Source: Fidelibacterota bacterium (GTDB lineage Bacteria; Fidelibacterota; UBA2242; B5-G15). Taken from it: a stretch of 6,894 bases of DNA. Position 1 is the stretch's first letter; every line of letters begins with the position of its first letter. The notes under the pieces were generated by a model, which had not been told where the DNA came from, ran no database searches, and saw nothing but the letters and a program-made list of their open reading frames with translations. Shown here in pieces: positions 1 through 6,894 of the stretch. The position numbers were made by a program, and so were the translations under genes. Location: NCBI GenBank assembly GCA_003645825.1, contig QNCQ01000091.1:1-6894 (forward strand). Reading direction: 5' to 3'.

Positions 1-838
1 CCACAAAAATCAAAATAAGCCCTACGAACTGCATAAAAGTAATTGATTCTTTAAAAAATATATATCCAAGAAGAGAAGCAAACAAGGGAGATGTTAACTC
101 CAGTGAAGATGTAATTGCAGTCTTTAACCTTTTAAGCCCCTCATAGTAAAGGGTAATCCCAGTAAAAATTATCAAACCGCTAATAACCTGGTAGAAATTG
201 CTAAATTTCATCCCACCGAACTTCAAAGACAATAAACCTAAAAACATAGAAGCGATCAAATATCTATAAAATACCAATATCCCTGTAGGTATTCCTGTTA
301 AATGCTTCTTAGCCACTATCCCAGAAATAGCCCAGGCAACTGTCGAAATAAGAACCAGCAAATCTCCATAAGTACCTAACCTCAAAGTTTTAAAATTTTC
401 AATGTTTCTGGTTGTAACAAGAATCCCAGCAATTATCATAACTGCAATAAACAAAAAATCTCCACCAGTTAATTTTTCCTCGCGGAAAATGATAAACCCA
501 AACAATACAATAAAAATAGGTTGCATGTGCGCAATAAGAACAGAATTAAGAATTGGTATTTTAGTAAACGAATAATAATAAAGTAGATCAGCTATTGCCG
601 TTCCCGCTAAACCAATGAAAGCCAATTTAGGAATATGAACCTTCTCAACACGCAAGTTTTTAAGATTTCGTGTCATTATCAAGTATGTGAAAGCAAGAAA
701 TGTTGAGACTATTGACCTTACTGTAATCGTCTCAAAATAATTTGATGTCCTATATGCATAACGTGCTACAACAGGCTCAATCGCCCACAACATAGCAGCA
801 GTTACAACACAAATGATTCCAACTGTCCTCTGACTCAC
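1..838 (-). CDS. EamA/DMT-family ten-helix transporter, C-terminus cut by window edge
   Basis: This gene encodes an inner-membrane permease of the drug/metabolite transporter superfamily (EamA type), probably exporting or importing a small metabolite; the substrate cannot be told from sequence. The frame is open for 279 codons from a GTG at 838 to the window edge. The protein is almost entirely hydrophobic, with about ten membrane segments (roughly residues 6-22, 38-56, 70-90, 95-118, 125-142, 157-175, 183-204, 212-230, 241-262 and 266 onward). It shows the internal duplication typical of the family: each half ends in a helix closing with an acidic residue after Phe (PIFIVLFGFIIFREE near 107-121 and SPLFASLLGYIFFKES near 250-265). 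Family members are about 290-300 residues, so only some 10-20 residues should be missing. The GTG is chosen because an in-frame TGA lies about 50 bases upstream and because the next ATG (793) would remove most of helix 1; a TTG start at 862 is possible but has no ribosome-binding site. It is co-directional with the ATPase gene, 99 bases downstream of that gene's stop. Confidence 0.9.
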   Translation of the reverse strand, partial: MSQRTVGIICVVTAAMLWAIEPVVARYAYRTSNYFETITVRSIVSTFLAFTYLIMTRNLKNLRVEKVHIPKLAFIGLAGTAIADLLYYYSFTKIPILNSVLIAHMQPIFIVLFGFIIFREEKLTGGDFLFIAVMIIAGILVTTRNIENFKTLRLGTYGDLLVLISTVAWAISGIVAKKHLTGIPTGILVFYRYLIASMFLGLLSLKFGGMKFSNFYQVISGLIIFTGITLYYEGLKRLKTAITSSLELTSPLFASLLGYIFFKESITFMQFVGLILIFV

Positions 839-840
839 AG

Positions 841-854
841 CTCCCCACCCTTCC
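841..854 (-). promoter_or_regulatory. Purine-rich ribosome-binding region for the transporter GTG start
   Basis: Read on the minus strand, the bases just before the GTG at 838 are GGAAGGGTGGGGAG followed by CT. GGAAGG lies 10 bases and GGGGAG 2 bases before the start codon, so the first is at the long end and the second too close for an ideal Shine-Dalgarno site. Together they still favour the GTG over the TTG codons further upstream, which have no purine-rich leader. Confidence 0.45.
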
Positions 855-902
855 AGCTGCAACAAACTGGACAAATTTAACAATATTCAGTAAATGGAGA
901 GA

Positions 903-929
903 ATAATATCCTCATATTTAAGTAGTCAA
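903..929 (-). promoter_or_regulatory. Weak candidate promoter for the transporter gene
   Basis: On the minus strand, TTGACT (924-929) resembles a -35 box and TATTAT (903-908) a -10 box, each matching five of six consensus bases. The spacer is 15 bases, shorter than the preferred 16-18. Transcription would begin near 896 and give a leader of about 58 bases. No convincing hairpin terminator was seen in the 99-base gap, so the transporter could equally be read through from the nuclease-ATPase genes. In an AT-rich gap such matches also arise by chance. Confidence 0.25.
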
Positions 930-937
930 AAAGACAC

Positions 938-3313
938 CTATTGAGATGGACTAAAAGAAGAATCTTTGCTATCACGGTCAAATACATAGGAACTTGATCC
1001 AGGCATTGGCTCTAATAGAAATCTCTCGCTGTTCTTTTCAGAAAATTCCTTTGCCCATTCAAGAATTTCACTTTTAGCTGAGAAGTATACTATCTGCCAG
1101 CCTTTTTCTGAAAGCTCGGTAAGTTTTGCAAGCTGCTTCTCAAGACGTACAGGGTCAGACTTTATAAATGGGTCATCCATTATGAAAAACCCCTTTGAAT
1201 CCTGAAACACTTTTTCTGCAAGTCCAAGCCTGATTGCGAGATAAAGTTGATCGTAAGCGCCCGATGAAAGCTTTTCACTTGAAAGTCTTACCCCATCACT
1301 TCTTACAGCGATTATCTTTTTCTCATCCGTATCAAACAAAATTTCTTTATAAAGGTTGTCAGTGAAAAACTTAAAGTACTCCACAGTAGAACTTTCATTA
1401 CTTAAGAGTTCCGAAATCTCAGCCTTCCTTTCAGTTTCCATTTTCTCAAGTATATTTATAACCTTCTTGCCATCTTCTATGGAAGTTTCCACATCCCGAA
1501 TAAACTCTTTTAGATCACCTGTGATTTTCTCAAGGTCCGCAAGCGAACCAATATTAACAACCTCTGTATTCATCAACACACTCTGAGCTTCCCTTTCTAT
1601 AGATCTAAATTTATCACTATAAGAATCCTTCAAACTCTCAAGGTATTGAAGTTTCTCTTCAAGTTGTTTATATCTTTCCTTCAATTCGCTATATTTTTCT
1701 TCTGAATACTCAATATCTATTGGAAGTTCTGGATAAGGCTCAAATCGTGATAAAGCTTTTTCCCACTCAGTAATATTATTCAAATTCATCTCTGGATAAA
1801 TGGTCTTCAAACTCTGTATAAAACCAACCAGACTATTTTCCAAAACCCGTTTTTCATTTAGCTTTTTTGTGTATTCATCTACGCTCTCAACCCCCGCCTC
1901 ATAAAGTATCCCTCTTATTTCTGATTCTTTGTCATTTATATCCTTAATCTCACTCTCTATCTTAGTTCTCAATTCATTTATTTTACTATGCATATTGCTC
2001 ACTTTTGTTTGGGTATATTCGATATCCTTTTTCAAATCTTCATACTTTTCCTCAAAGGAAGCTACGCTTCTTAAAATTTCCTCGTGATTGCACCAATTAG
2101 AAGTATCTTTCTCAATGTTCAATTTTATAAGCTCATTCTTTAAACTCGAAAACACTTTACTAAGGTACGCGCCTTTGCATGCATTATAAATTTTCACCCC
2201 ACCCAAAAACAAAGAAATAACGCCAGAAATGATGAACGTTACCTGAAATAAACTCCCAGCTCTAACTATCATCCCCAAAATTGAAATTAATAAGATCAAA
2301 GCAGAAACAACCACAATATTAAGTGTCTTTTTCTCAAAGGATACAAATCCCTCGTATTTTTCATATTTTTCTATATAGGATTTAAGCCTTTCCTTAAATA
2401 CATCAAGTTTGGATTTTTTATCTTCAAATGAACTGAGTAAATTCCTTTTTCCGTTTAGTTTTTCAAGCTCCTGTGAATATTCCTTTTCAATACTTTCAAG
2501 CCTTTTTTTATCATCGTTAACATCTTCTTTTCTCGTTCTAACAAAAGACTGACTTTCAATAAGTCGTTTCGGCTCCGCCTGAGTTATTTTTAACAAACCA
2601 TCAAGCTTATTAGCTGCATTGTGATATTCTCCTATAATCTTAAGAGCATTTTGAAGATTTCTTTTCTTTCGCGCATTTTCAAGTTGTTCTATATTTTCCT
2701 TTACTTGTTCTATCTCATCAGTTGCTTTTACTATCTCCAGCTCTATTCTATCAAAATCCTTATCTTGCAATTCTTTAAGCAGCTTTTCAATTTCAGTAAG
2801 AACCTTCTTAGCACTTTCATAACGTGATTTTAACTTCCCCGAATCCACAGTGTTCTTTATTTGAAAGTTCGGAGTAAGGTTAACTATACTAAATATTTTG
2901 TCTTTTATTCTTCTTATTCTCTCAAGATTCAATCCGGTTAATTTATCGACAATGGATGAATAAAAATTCTCCTCGTCAGATATAGAAAGATCACTATTTC
3001 TTATCAAGAAAATATTTCTGAAATCCCCAGTACTTATCCCTAAAATATCGGTCAGAACACCTTCATTTGGGAAAATAAGCTCCTTTCCTTCATTACTTTC
3101 CATAACCACATAGCCGATTGGCACTTCCTCTACACGATCTATATTTTCAAACTTCCTCGAGTATTTACCAATAAGAAGCTTGATTAGAGCTTCAATTGTT
3201 AGGGTTTTACCTTCCTCATTTTTGCCCCAAAAAACGTTAAAATCTTTAAGGACAAAACTCTTTCTGGAAGAGATAGGGCCGTATTTTTCTATTTTAAACT
3301 CTTTTATTCTCAT
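938..3313 (-). CDS. Rad50/SbcC-like (YhaN-type) AAA ATPase with central membrane hairpin
   Basis: This is probably the ATPase and DNA-clamp partner of the adjacent metallophosphoesterase. The N-terminus (MRIKEFKIEKYGP) and Walker A (GKNEEGKT, residues 30-37) are typical of Rad50/SbcC/RecF proteins. The C-terminal lobe carries the ABC signature (LSSGAYDQ, 682-689), Walker B (FFIMDDPF, 709-716) and a D-loop-like SDPVR (719-723). Between the lobes lie Glu/Lys/Leu-rich coiled-coil stretches, about 155-325, 412-480 and 535-640. There is no CxxC zinc hook. Instead two hydrophobic segments (about 331-350 and 356-373), separated by RAGSL, form a likely membrane hairpin. This layout is known for Bacillus YhaN. 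At 791 residues it is shorter than SbcC (about 1,000) and YhaN (about 960). The histidine expected after Walker B is replaced: the strand reads QIVYFSAK with Lys747. The ATG at 3313 abuts the TAG of the nuclease gene and has no clear ribosome-binding site, so translation is probably coupled. The Ser/Asp-rich tail after about 770 looks disordered. General identity is secure; the YhaN assignment is inferred from architecture and context. Confidence 0.92.
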   Translation of the reverse strand: MRIKEFKIEKYGPISSRKSFVLKDFNVFWGKNEEGKTLTIEALIKLLIGKYSRKFENIDRVEEVPIGYVVMESNEGKELIFPNEGVLTDILGISTGDFRNIFLIRNSDLSISDEENFYSSIVDKLTGLNLERIRRIKDKIFSIVNLTPNFQIKNTVDSGKLKSRYESAKKVLTEIEKLLKELQDKDFDRIELEIVKATDEIEQVKENIEQLENARKKRNLQNALKIIGEYHNAANKLDGLLKITQAEPKRLIESQSFVRTRKEDVNDDKKRLESIEKEYSQELEKLNGKRNLLSSFEDKKSKLDVFKERLKSYIEKYEKYEGFVSFEKKTLNIVVVSALILLISILGMIVRAGSLFQVTFIISGVISLFLGGVKIYNACKGAYLSKVFSSLKNELIKLNIEKDTSNWCNHEEILRSVASFEEKYEDLKKDIEYTQTKVSNMHSKINELRTKIESEIKDINDKESEIRGILYEAGVESVDEYTKKLNEKRVLENSLVGFIQSLKTIYPEMNLNNITEWEKALSRFEPYPELPIDIEYSEEKYSELKERYKQLEEKLQYLESLKDSYSDKFRSIEREAQSVLMNTEVVNIGSLADLEKITGDLKEFIRDVETSIEDGKKVINILEKMETERKAEISELLSNESSTVEYFKFFTDNLYKEILFDTDEKKIIAVRSDGVRLSSEKLSSGAYDQLYLAIRLGLAEKVFQDSKGFFIMDDPFIKSDPVRLEKQLAKLTELSEKGWQIVYFSAKSEILEWAKEFSEKNSERFLLEPMPGSSSYVFDRDSKDSSFSPSQ

Positions 3314-4399
3314 CTACAATATCTCTGTCATTGCCCTAATTAAAAGCTTTCTTAAACGATCCTTAGCTTCAGGATCTATATCTTCCTCTCCCAGTCTTTC
3401 ATTGAAATTTTTGAATATATCATCACTCAAGATTATCCCCACATCTTTATATTCAGTATGCACCTCTTCTGCAAGTAAAATTTTTTGCTCTTCCACTAAC
3501 TTATGAATTTGTTCCCATAGCAATTTCTCACTTACACCAGACTTCCTGCTATCAATGTATCCCGAAACTTTTAGTATCAAAGAAGCATTCCTATCCAAAT
3601 TATCAAGACTATTCTTAATTCTGTCTATGGGCAAACATTCATCAAACGGATCTAGGAAAATATTTATCTCTTCAAAGTGAAAGCTATCCAATTGCATCTC
3701 ATCAATAGCTCCAGCCTCAGTATCTATAAACACAACCTTTCTTTTCCCAATCTCTTTTCGGGTAATAGATACAGGTGAGCCTGGATAAATAAAAAAACAG
3801 CTGGGCGGTATTTTTCTTATTGAGCAATTAGTATGGAAATGCCCAGCGAGCACATAATCAAGTCCAATATCTTCAAAATACGAAAGCCTGACCGGCATGT
3901 AACGGCCTTCCCCTTCATCTCCATAATCTGAAGGCAAAAATACATCATCGAGTAGCTCCGTGTGAATAAGTAAGAAATGTTTGTTAGCCTCTGATCTGGC
4001 TGACTCAATTTTATCTTTTAATTTGAATAGTTTCCGAAGAACTTCTTGTCCAGAACTATCTGAATATGGCAACCCCCAAAAGCAACATTCTCTCACTACC
4101 AAGGGTTTACTAAAATCCTCAAAGATATGAACATTTTCCCCAAAGAAATATCCACTCCTGAAAACATTCTTATCGTGATTGCCCGGGATAATTAAAACCC
4201 TTGCTTTAGTATTGGCGAAAAGCTCTCTTATCTCCCCACGTAACTTTTCAGCTTGAGCGGTATTGTCAAATAGGTCTCCGCTTATAGTTATCACATCGCA
4301 TTCTTTTTCATTTGCCAGCTCGATAACTTTCTTTAGAGCCCGCCATCTTTCATCACTGGAATCTTTCAGGTGTATGTCCGCGGTATGAATAACTCTCAT
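3314..4399 (-). CDS. SbcD/Mre11-like (YhaO-type) metallophosphoesterase, DNA repair exonuclease
   Basis: This gene encodes a two-metal (usually manganese) nuclease of the calcineurin-like phosphoesterase superfamily, predicted to cleave DNA ends together with the ATPase encoded next to it. All five motifs are intact: Asp8-x-His10 (TADIH), Gly-Asp42-Leu-Phe-Asp45, Gly-Asn74-His75-Asp76, His146 (LLIHTE) and Gly-His187-Phe-His189 (AGHFHTN). The YPGSPVSITRKE segment (about 205-216) after the last motif is typical of SbcD/Mre11 nucleases. The remaining part, about 240-361, would hold the cap and a basic helical end (RLRKLLIRAMTEIL) suited to binding the ATPase coiled-coil base. At 361 residues it is close to SbcD and slightly shorter than Bacillus YhaO. 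The ATG at 4399 gives the usual MxxIHTAD family start, although no Shine-Dalgarno sequence precedes it. The gene is first in its transcription unit and ends exactly where the ATPase gene begins. The nuclease class is certain; DNA repair as the role rests on family and context, and defence against foreign DNA is an alternative. Confidence 0.95.
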   Translation of the reverse strand: MRVIHTADIHLKDSSDERWRALKKVIELANEKECDVITISGDLFDNTAQAEKLRGEIRELFANTKARVLIIPGNHDKNVFRSGYFFGENVHIFEDFSKPLVVRECCFWGLPYSDSSGQEVLRKLFKLKDKIESARSEANKHFLLIHTELLDDVFLPSDYGDEGEGRYMPVRLSYFEDIGLDYVLAGHFHTNCSIRKIPPSCFFIYPGSPVSITRKEIGKRKVVFIDTEAGAIDEMQLDSFHFEEINIFLDPFDECLPIDRIKNSLDNLDRNASLILKVSGYIDSRKSGVSEKLLWEQIHKLVEEQKILLAEEVHTEYKDVGIILSDDIFKNFNERLGEEDIDPEAKDRLRKLLIRAMTEIL

Positions 4400-4410
4400 A
4401 ATTGTCTAAA

Positions 4411-4416
4411 ATTATA
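4411..4416 (-). promoter_or_regulatory. Candidate -10 box (TATAAT) for the nuclease-ATPase genes
   Basis: On the minus strand this is a perfect TATAAT ending 11 bases before the ATG at 4399. A start of transcription six to eight bases downstream would leave a leader of only about four to five bases, which agrees with the absence of any Shine-Dalgarno sequence there. No good -35 hexamer lies 16-18 bases upstream; TTGCTC (4438-4443) is 21 bases away. The match may be chance in such AT-rich sequence. Confidence 0.4.
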
Positions 4417-4515
4417 AGGTTATTCTTAAAAAAAGAAGAGCAAATATTAGAAATAAAATTTGTAAAATCTGACAACTCTTTTTGAGTCTGGAAATCTAAA
4501 AATACCATTGAAAGC

Positions 4516-4520
4516 GGAGG
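4516..4520 (+). promoter_or_regulatory. Strong Shine-Dalgarno site fixing the peptidase GTG start
   Basis: GGAGG stands five bases before the GTG at 4526, which is near-ideal spacing. It decides the start: from here the protein begins with a signal peptide (MKKFQRSLIFS). Its quality contrasts with the three minus-strand genes, none of which has a canonical site. Confidence 0.85.
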
Positions 4521-4525
4521 CCGTT

Positions 4526-6894
4526 GTGAAAAAATTTCAGAGAAGCCTAATTTTCTCCATATCAACATTTTTTCTAATATTGTGTGCTTACGGAAATGAT
4601 TATTGGCAAAACTATGTCAAATATGAAATTCATGTAACACTCAACGACTCACTGCATACTTTAGAAGGGTCCCAATGGACAACCTTCAAGAATAATTCAC
4701 CCGATACTCTCGACGAAATCCATTTTCTACTTATGCCAAATGCTTACAAAGACACTACCTCAGCTTACGCCAGACAACTTAAGAAGTTTGGCGGGGCTAA
4801 GTTCTTACTATCCGACGAAAAGGACCGGGGCTGGATAAAGGTAGATACAATAAAAGCCAATGGTGAAAATCTCAGCCTGATTTTCGACATGGGTAGTCCC
4901 GACCTGGCAAGAGTAAAATTACCCGAGCCTTTATTTCCTGGCGATAGTATCAAGCTTTACCTGAGATGGGAAATGAAATATCCTTCTCCTTTTTCAAGAT
5001 TACTGCATAAAGGACAACATTACGAAACGACTCAATGGTATCCTAAAATAGCTGTGTATGACAAACTTGGCTGGCATACATACCCCTATCTGGAAGTTGG
5101 AGAATTCTATGGTGAATTTGGAACGTACGATGTCTATATTACTCTACCAAGAAATTATATCGTAGCTGCTACTGGTGACTTGCAAACTGAGTCGGAGAGG
5201 ATATGGCTTGACTCCTTAGCGGAAGAAGGGAATAAGTTTTTTAGCCTATCAGTAAAGAAGCGCGATAAATTAGTAAAACAGTGGAAGAAAGATGAAAATA
5301 GATATAAGAGTTCAAAAGAACTTAAGACAATTCATTTCCATCAAAAAAATGTACATGACTTCGCCTGGTTCGCTGATAAAAGATTTATTGTCCAGAAGGG
5401 CAAATATATCACTCACGATTCAACAAGAGAAGTTACCTTATGGAGCTTCGCTCTACCAGAACATCACAAAATGTGGGAAAAAAGCATCGAATTCATACAC
5501 GATGCGCTATATTACTACGGCAAGTGGTACATGGAATACCCTTATAATCAGGCATCTGCAGTTGATGGCGGTTTTGGCGGTATGGGGGGTATGGAATATC
5601 CAAACATTACAGTCTGCAGTACGATGATAAATGAAAGGTTACAGGAAATGGTAATTGCACACGAAGTTGGACATAATTGGTTTTACGGAATAATTGGAAC
5701 GGATGAGAGACATTCTGCCTGGATGGATGAGGGACTAAATACTTTTTCCGAAGATAGATACATGGTCGAAAAATACGGCAGGAACAATCAACTATTAAAG
5801 ATGAACTTTCCCATAAATCTTTTCACCAGAAACATAGACCATCTCTATTATTTACAAGTCCAATACTATACAGCTATAGAAAACAGGTGGGATCTGCCAT
5901 GTACGCTCTACTCGGAGCAATATCCAACTAATATCTTATATTCAGTTTGCGCATACAGCAAACCAGCAATCATTTTTAGAGGACTATTAGCATACTTAGG
6001 TGAAGAAAAATTTAACAAAGCGATGAAAATATACTTTGAAAAATGGCGATATAAGCACCCGAATTTTTACGACTTAAAAAACATATTTGAAAACGCAACG
6101 AAAGAAGATTTATCCTGGGCTTTTAATGACATGATAGATGGAAACAAACTTCCAGGCTATACAATAGACAGAGTTAAACATGAAAAACAAGAGGGAAAAT
6201 ATAAAACAATCGTGCTCATAAAAAATCTTGGGGCAGCCGTCACTCCGGTTTACATAGAAGCTTATTCAAAAAAGGATACCATATTGAAAAAATGGATAAA
6301 ACCAGAAAGAAAAACCTTTACTTTTGAGTTTATATCAGAAAAGAAGCCAACACAAATAACTATTGATCCATATCAATACATCCCAGAGTACACCTATGTT
6401 AATAATTCAATGAAACCAAAGATTGAAATTGCACCTTTTTTCAAACCTGAAAAGAAGAACAAATTCACAGTTTCTGTACTACCTTTTATCTGGTACAACA
6501 ATATGGATGGTTTAACTTCTGGAATCTATGCTTTCCGGGGGTTCTCGATGCCAGTACAAAATAACTACGGATTAAAATTAGGATACAGCTTCACAGAAAA
6601 AAAGTTAATATGGTCAGGCAAATATATTTTTAACCGAACAATCGATATTTCATCCAAATTCAATATGGAATTGAAAATAAATGATATTATAGGCAAAAGT
6701 GAACTCTCCGCAGAAATTGGATTACTAAAATATCCACCATATAAATCTCGTCCAATAGAGAACAGCTATTCAATTTTTATAGAAAGCTTTCAGATTTACA
6801 GAAGCTCGGCCTTCGACAGTCTCATATGGGACAGAAATGAAAATTTCCTTAATACCGGAGTTAATTTTTCGCACTACAAGAGAGTCTCCTATAG
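4526..6894 (+). CDS. Secreted M1-family metallopeptidase with C-terminal beta-barrel-like domain, 3' end cut by window edge
   Basis: This gene encodes a zinc aminopeptidase of the M1 (gluzincin) family, predicted to trim peptides outside the cytoplasm. My translation from the GTG is open for 789 codons to the window edge. Residues 1-23 form a signal peptide (KKFQR, a hydrophobic core, then LCAYG). Residues about 27-220 are the beta-rich N-terminal M1 domain. The catalytic domain has the substrate-binding GGMEYP (354-359), zinc ligands His379, His383 and Glu402 with catalytic Glu380 (HEVGH, 18 residues, then Glu), and a probable catalytic Tyr477 (CAYSKPA). Both exopeptidase and zinc motifs are intact, so the enzyme should be active. 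A beta-sandwich region follows at about 545-620, ending near IDPYQYIPE. From about 640 the sequence alternates polar and hydrophobic residues in short strands (KFTVSVLPFIWYNNMDG and several more), resembling an outer-membrane barrel. Classical M1 enzymes do not have such an extension. The gene diverges from the nuclease gene. The peptidase is sure; the barrel is inferred and incomplete here. Confidence 0.93.
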   Translation, partial: MKKFQRSLIFSISTFFLILCAYGNDYWQNYVKYEIHVTLNDSLHTLEGSQWTTFKNNSPDTLDEIHFLLMPNAYKDTTSAYARQLKKFGGAKFLLSDEKDRGWIKVDTIKANGENLSLIFDMGSPDLARVKLPEPLFPGDSIKLYLRWEMKYPSPFSRLLHKGQHYETTQWYPKIAVYDKLGWHTYPYLEVGEFYGEFGTYDVYITLPRNYIVAATGDLQTESERIWLDSLAEEGNKFFSLSVKKRDKLVKQWKKDENRYKSSKELKTIHFHQKNVHDFAWFADKRFIVQKGKYITHDSTREVTLWSFALPEHHKMWEKSIEFIHDALYYYGKWYMEYPYNQASAVDGGFGGMGGMEYPNITVCSTMINERLQEMVIAHEVGHNWFYGIIGTDERHSAWMDEGLNTFSEDRYMVEKYGRNNQLLKMNFPINLFTRNIDHLYYLQVQYYTAIENRWDLPCTLYSEQYPTNILYSVCAYSKPAIIFRGLLAYLGEEKFNKAMKIYFEKWRYKHPNFYDLKNIFENATKEDLSWAFNDMIDGNKLPGYTIDRVKHEKQEGKYKTIVLIKNLGAAVTPVYIEAYSKKDTILKKWIKPERKTFTFEFISEKKPTQITIDPYQYIPEYTYVNNSMKPKIEIAPFFKPEKKNKFTVSVLPFIWYNNMDGLTSGIYAFRGFSMPVQNNYGLKLGYSFTEKKLIWSGKYIFNRTIDISSKFNMELKINDIIGKSELSAEIGLLKYPPYKSRPIENSYSIFIESFQIYRSSAFDSLIWDRNENFLNTGVNFSHYKRVSY

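Larger units (their letters stand above)
4400..4525. other. Divergent intergenic region between nuclease and peptidase genes
   Basis: These 126 very AT-rich bases separate two outward-facing genes, so they must carry at least one start of transcription in each direction. On the minus strand there is a perfect TATAAT. On the plus strand, CTGACA (4469-4474) resembles a -35 box, but no good -10 box follows at the right distance. The only symmetry seen is a short ACTC-TTTTT-GAGT (4475-4487), too small to call an operator or terminator. Confidence 0.6.

Noticed and set aside
3180..3506. Open frame of 108 codons on the plus strand, with others at 1356-1586 and 2621-2827
   Set aside because: All are antisense to the ATPase or nuclease genes. 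Their Ser/Leu/Phe-rich composition is what antisense reading of Lys/Glu-rich coding sequence produces.
4475..4487. ACTC-TTTTT-GAGT inverted repeat in the divergent region
   Set aside because: The stem is only four bases and not GC-rich, so it is neither a convincing terminator nor an operator.
4353..4568. Open frame of 71 codons on the minus strand across the divergent region
   Set aside because: It overlaps the starts of both the nuclease and the peptidase genes in other frames, has no recognisable motif, and would sit on both promoters and the GGAGG site.
4574..4585. Lipobox-like LILC at the end of the peptidase signal peptide
   Set aside because: The residue before the cysteine is leucine, whereas lipoboxes need Gly, Ala or Ser there; ordinary signal peptidase cleavage after AYG is more likely.
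5292..5627. Open frame of 111 codons on the plus strand
   Set aside because: It lies in another frame inside the catalytic region of the M1 peptidase, which is open through the whole stretch and has intact motifs.
1..6894. A new multi-gene defence system built from all four genes
   Set aside because: Only the nuclease and ATPase are linked by arrangement and known partnership. The transporter has its own possible promoter and the peptidase diverges, with nothing in sequence connecting them to DNA processing.

Overview
The window is AT-rich bacterial DNA carrying four protein-coding genes packed closely together. Three lie on the minus strand and one diverges on the plus strand. No rRNA, tRNA, CRISPR array, insertion sequence or phage gene was seen. 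A diderm (outer-membrane) bacterium is the best fit. The plus-strand peptidase has a signal peptide and a C-terminal stretch of alternating beta strands that looks like an outer-membrane barrel. The low GC, frequent GTG starts and this peptidase type suggest a Bacteroidota/FCB-like or candidate-phylum lineage (WOR-3 type, for example), but the taxon is a guess.

Minus strand, in transcription order. A 361-residue SbcD/Mre11-like metallophosphoesterase (4399 to 3314) has every catalytic motif. It is followed with no gap (TAG directly against ATG) by a 791-residue Rad50/SbcC-like ATPase (3313 to 938). The ATPase has Walker A, ABC signature and Walker B motifs and long coiled coils. At its centre, where SbcC/Rad50 has a CxxC zinc hook, it has a pair of predicted membrane helices. 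This layout matches the YhaO/YhaN branch of the family, so the pair probably forms a membrane-tethered nuclease-ATPase that works on DNA ends or aberrant DNA. After 99 bases comes a nearly complete EamA/DMT ten-helix transporter (838 to beyond position 1), which lacks only its last residues.

Plus strand. After a 126-bp divergent intergenic region (4400-4525), a GTG-started gene with a strong GGAGG ribosome-binding site runs off the right edge (4526 to beyond 6894). It encodes a secreted M1-family (gluzincin) aminopeptidase with a GGMEYP motif, HEVGH and the downstream Glu. The peptidase continues into a beta-strand-rich C-terminal region.

The nuclease and ATPase clearly act together. The transporter and the peptidase show no evident functional link to them. 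The points most worth following are the membrane hairpin replacing the zinc hook, the missing switch histidine in the ATPase, the possible leaderless start of the nuclease gene, and the peptidase-barrel fusion.
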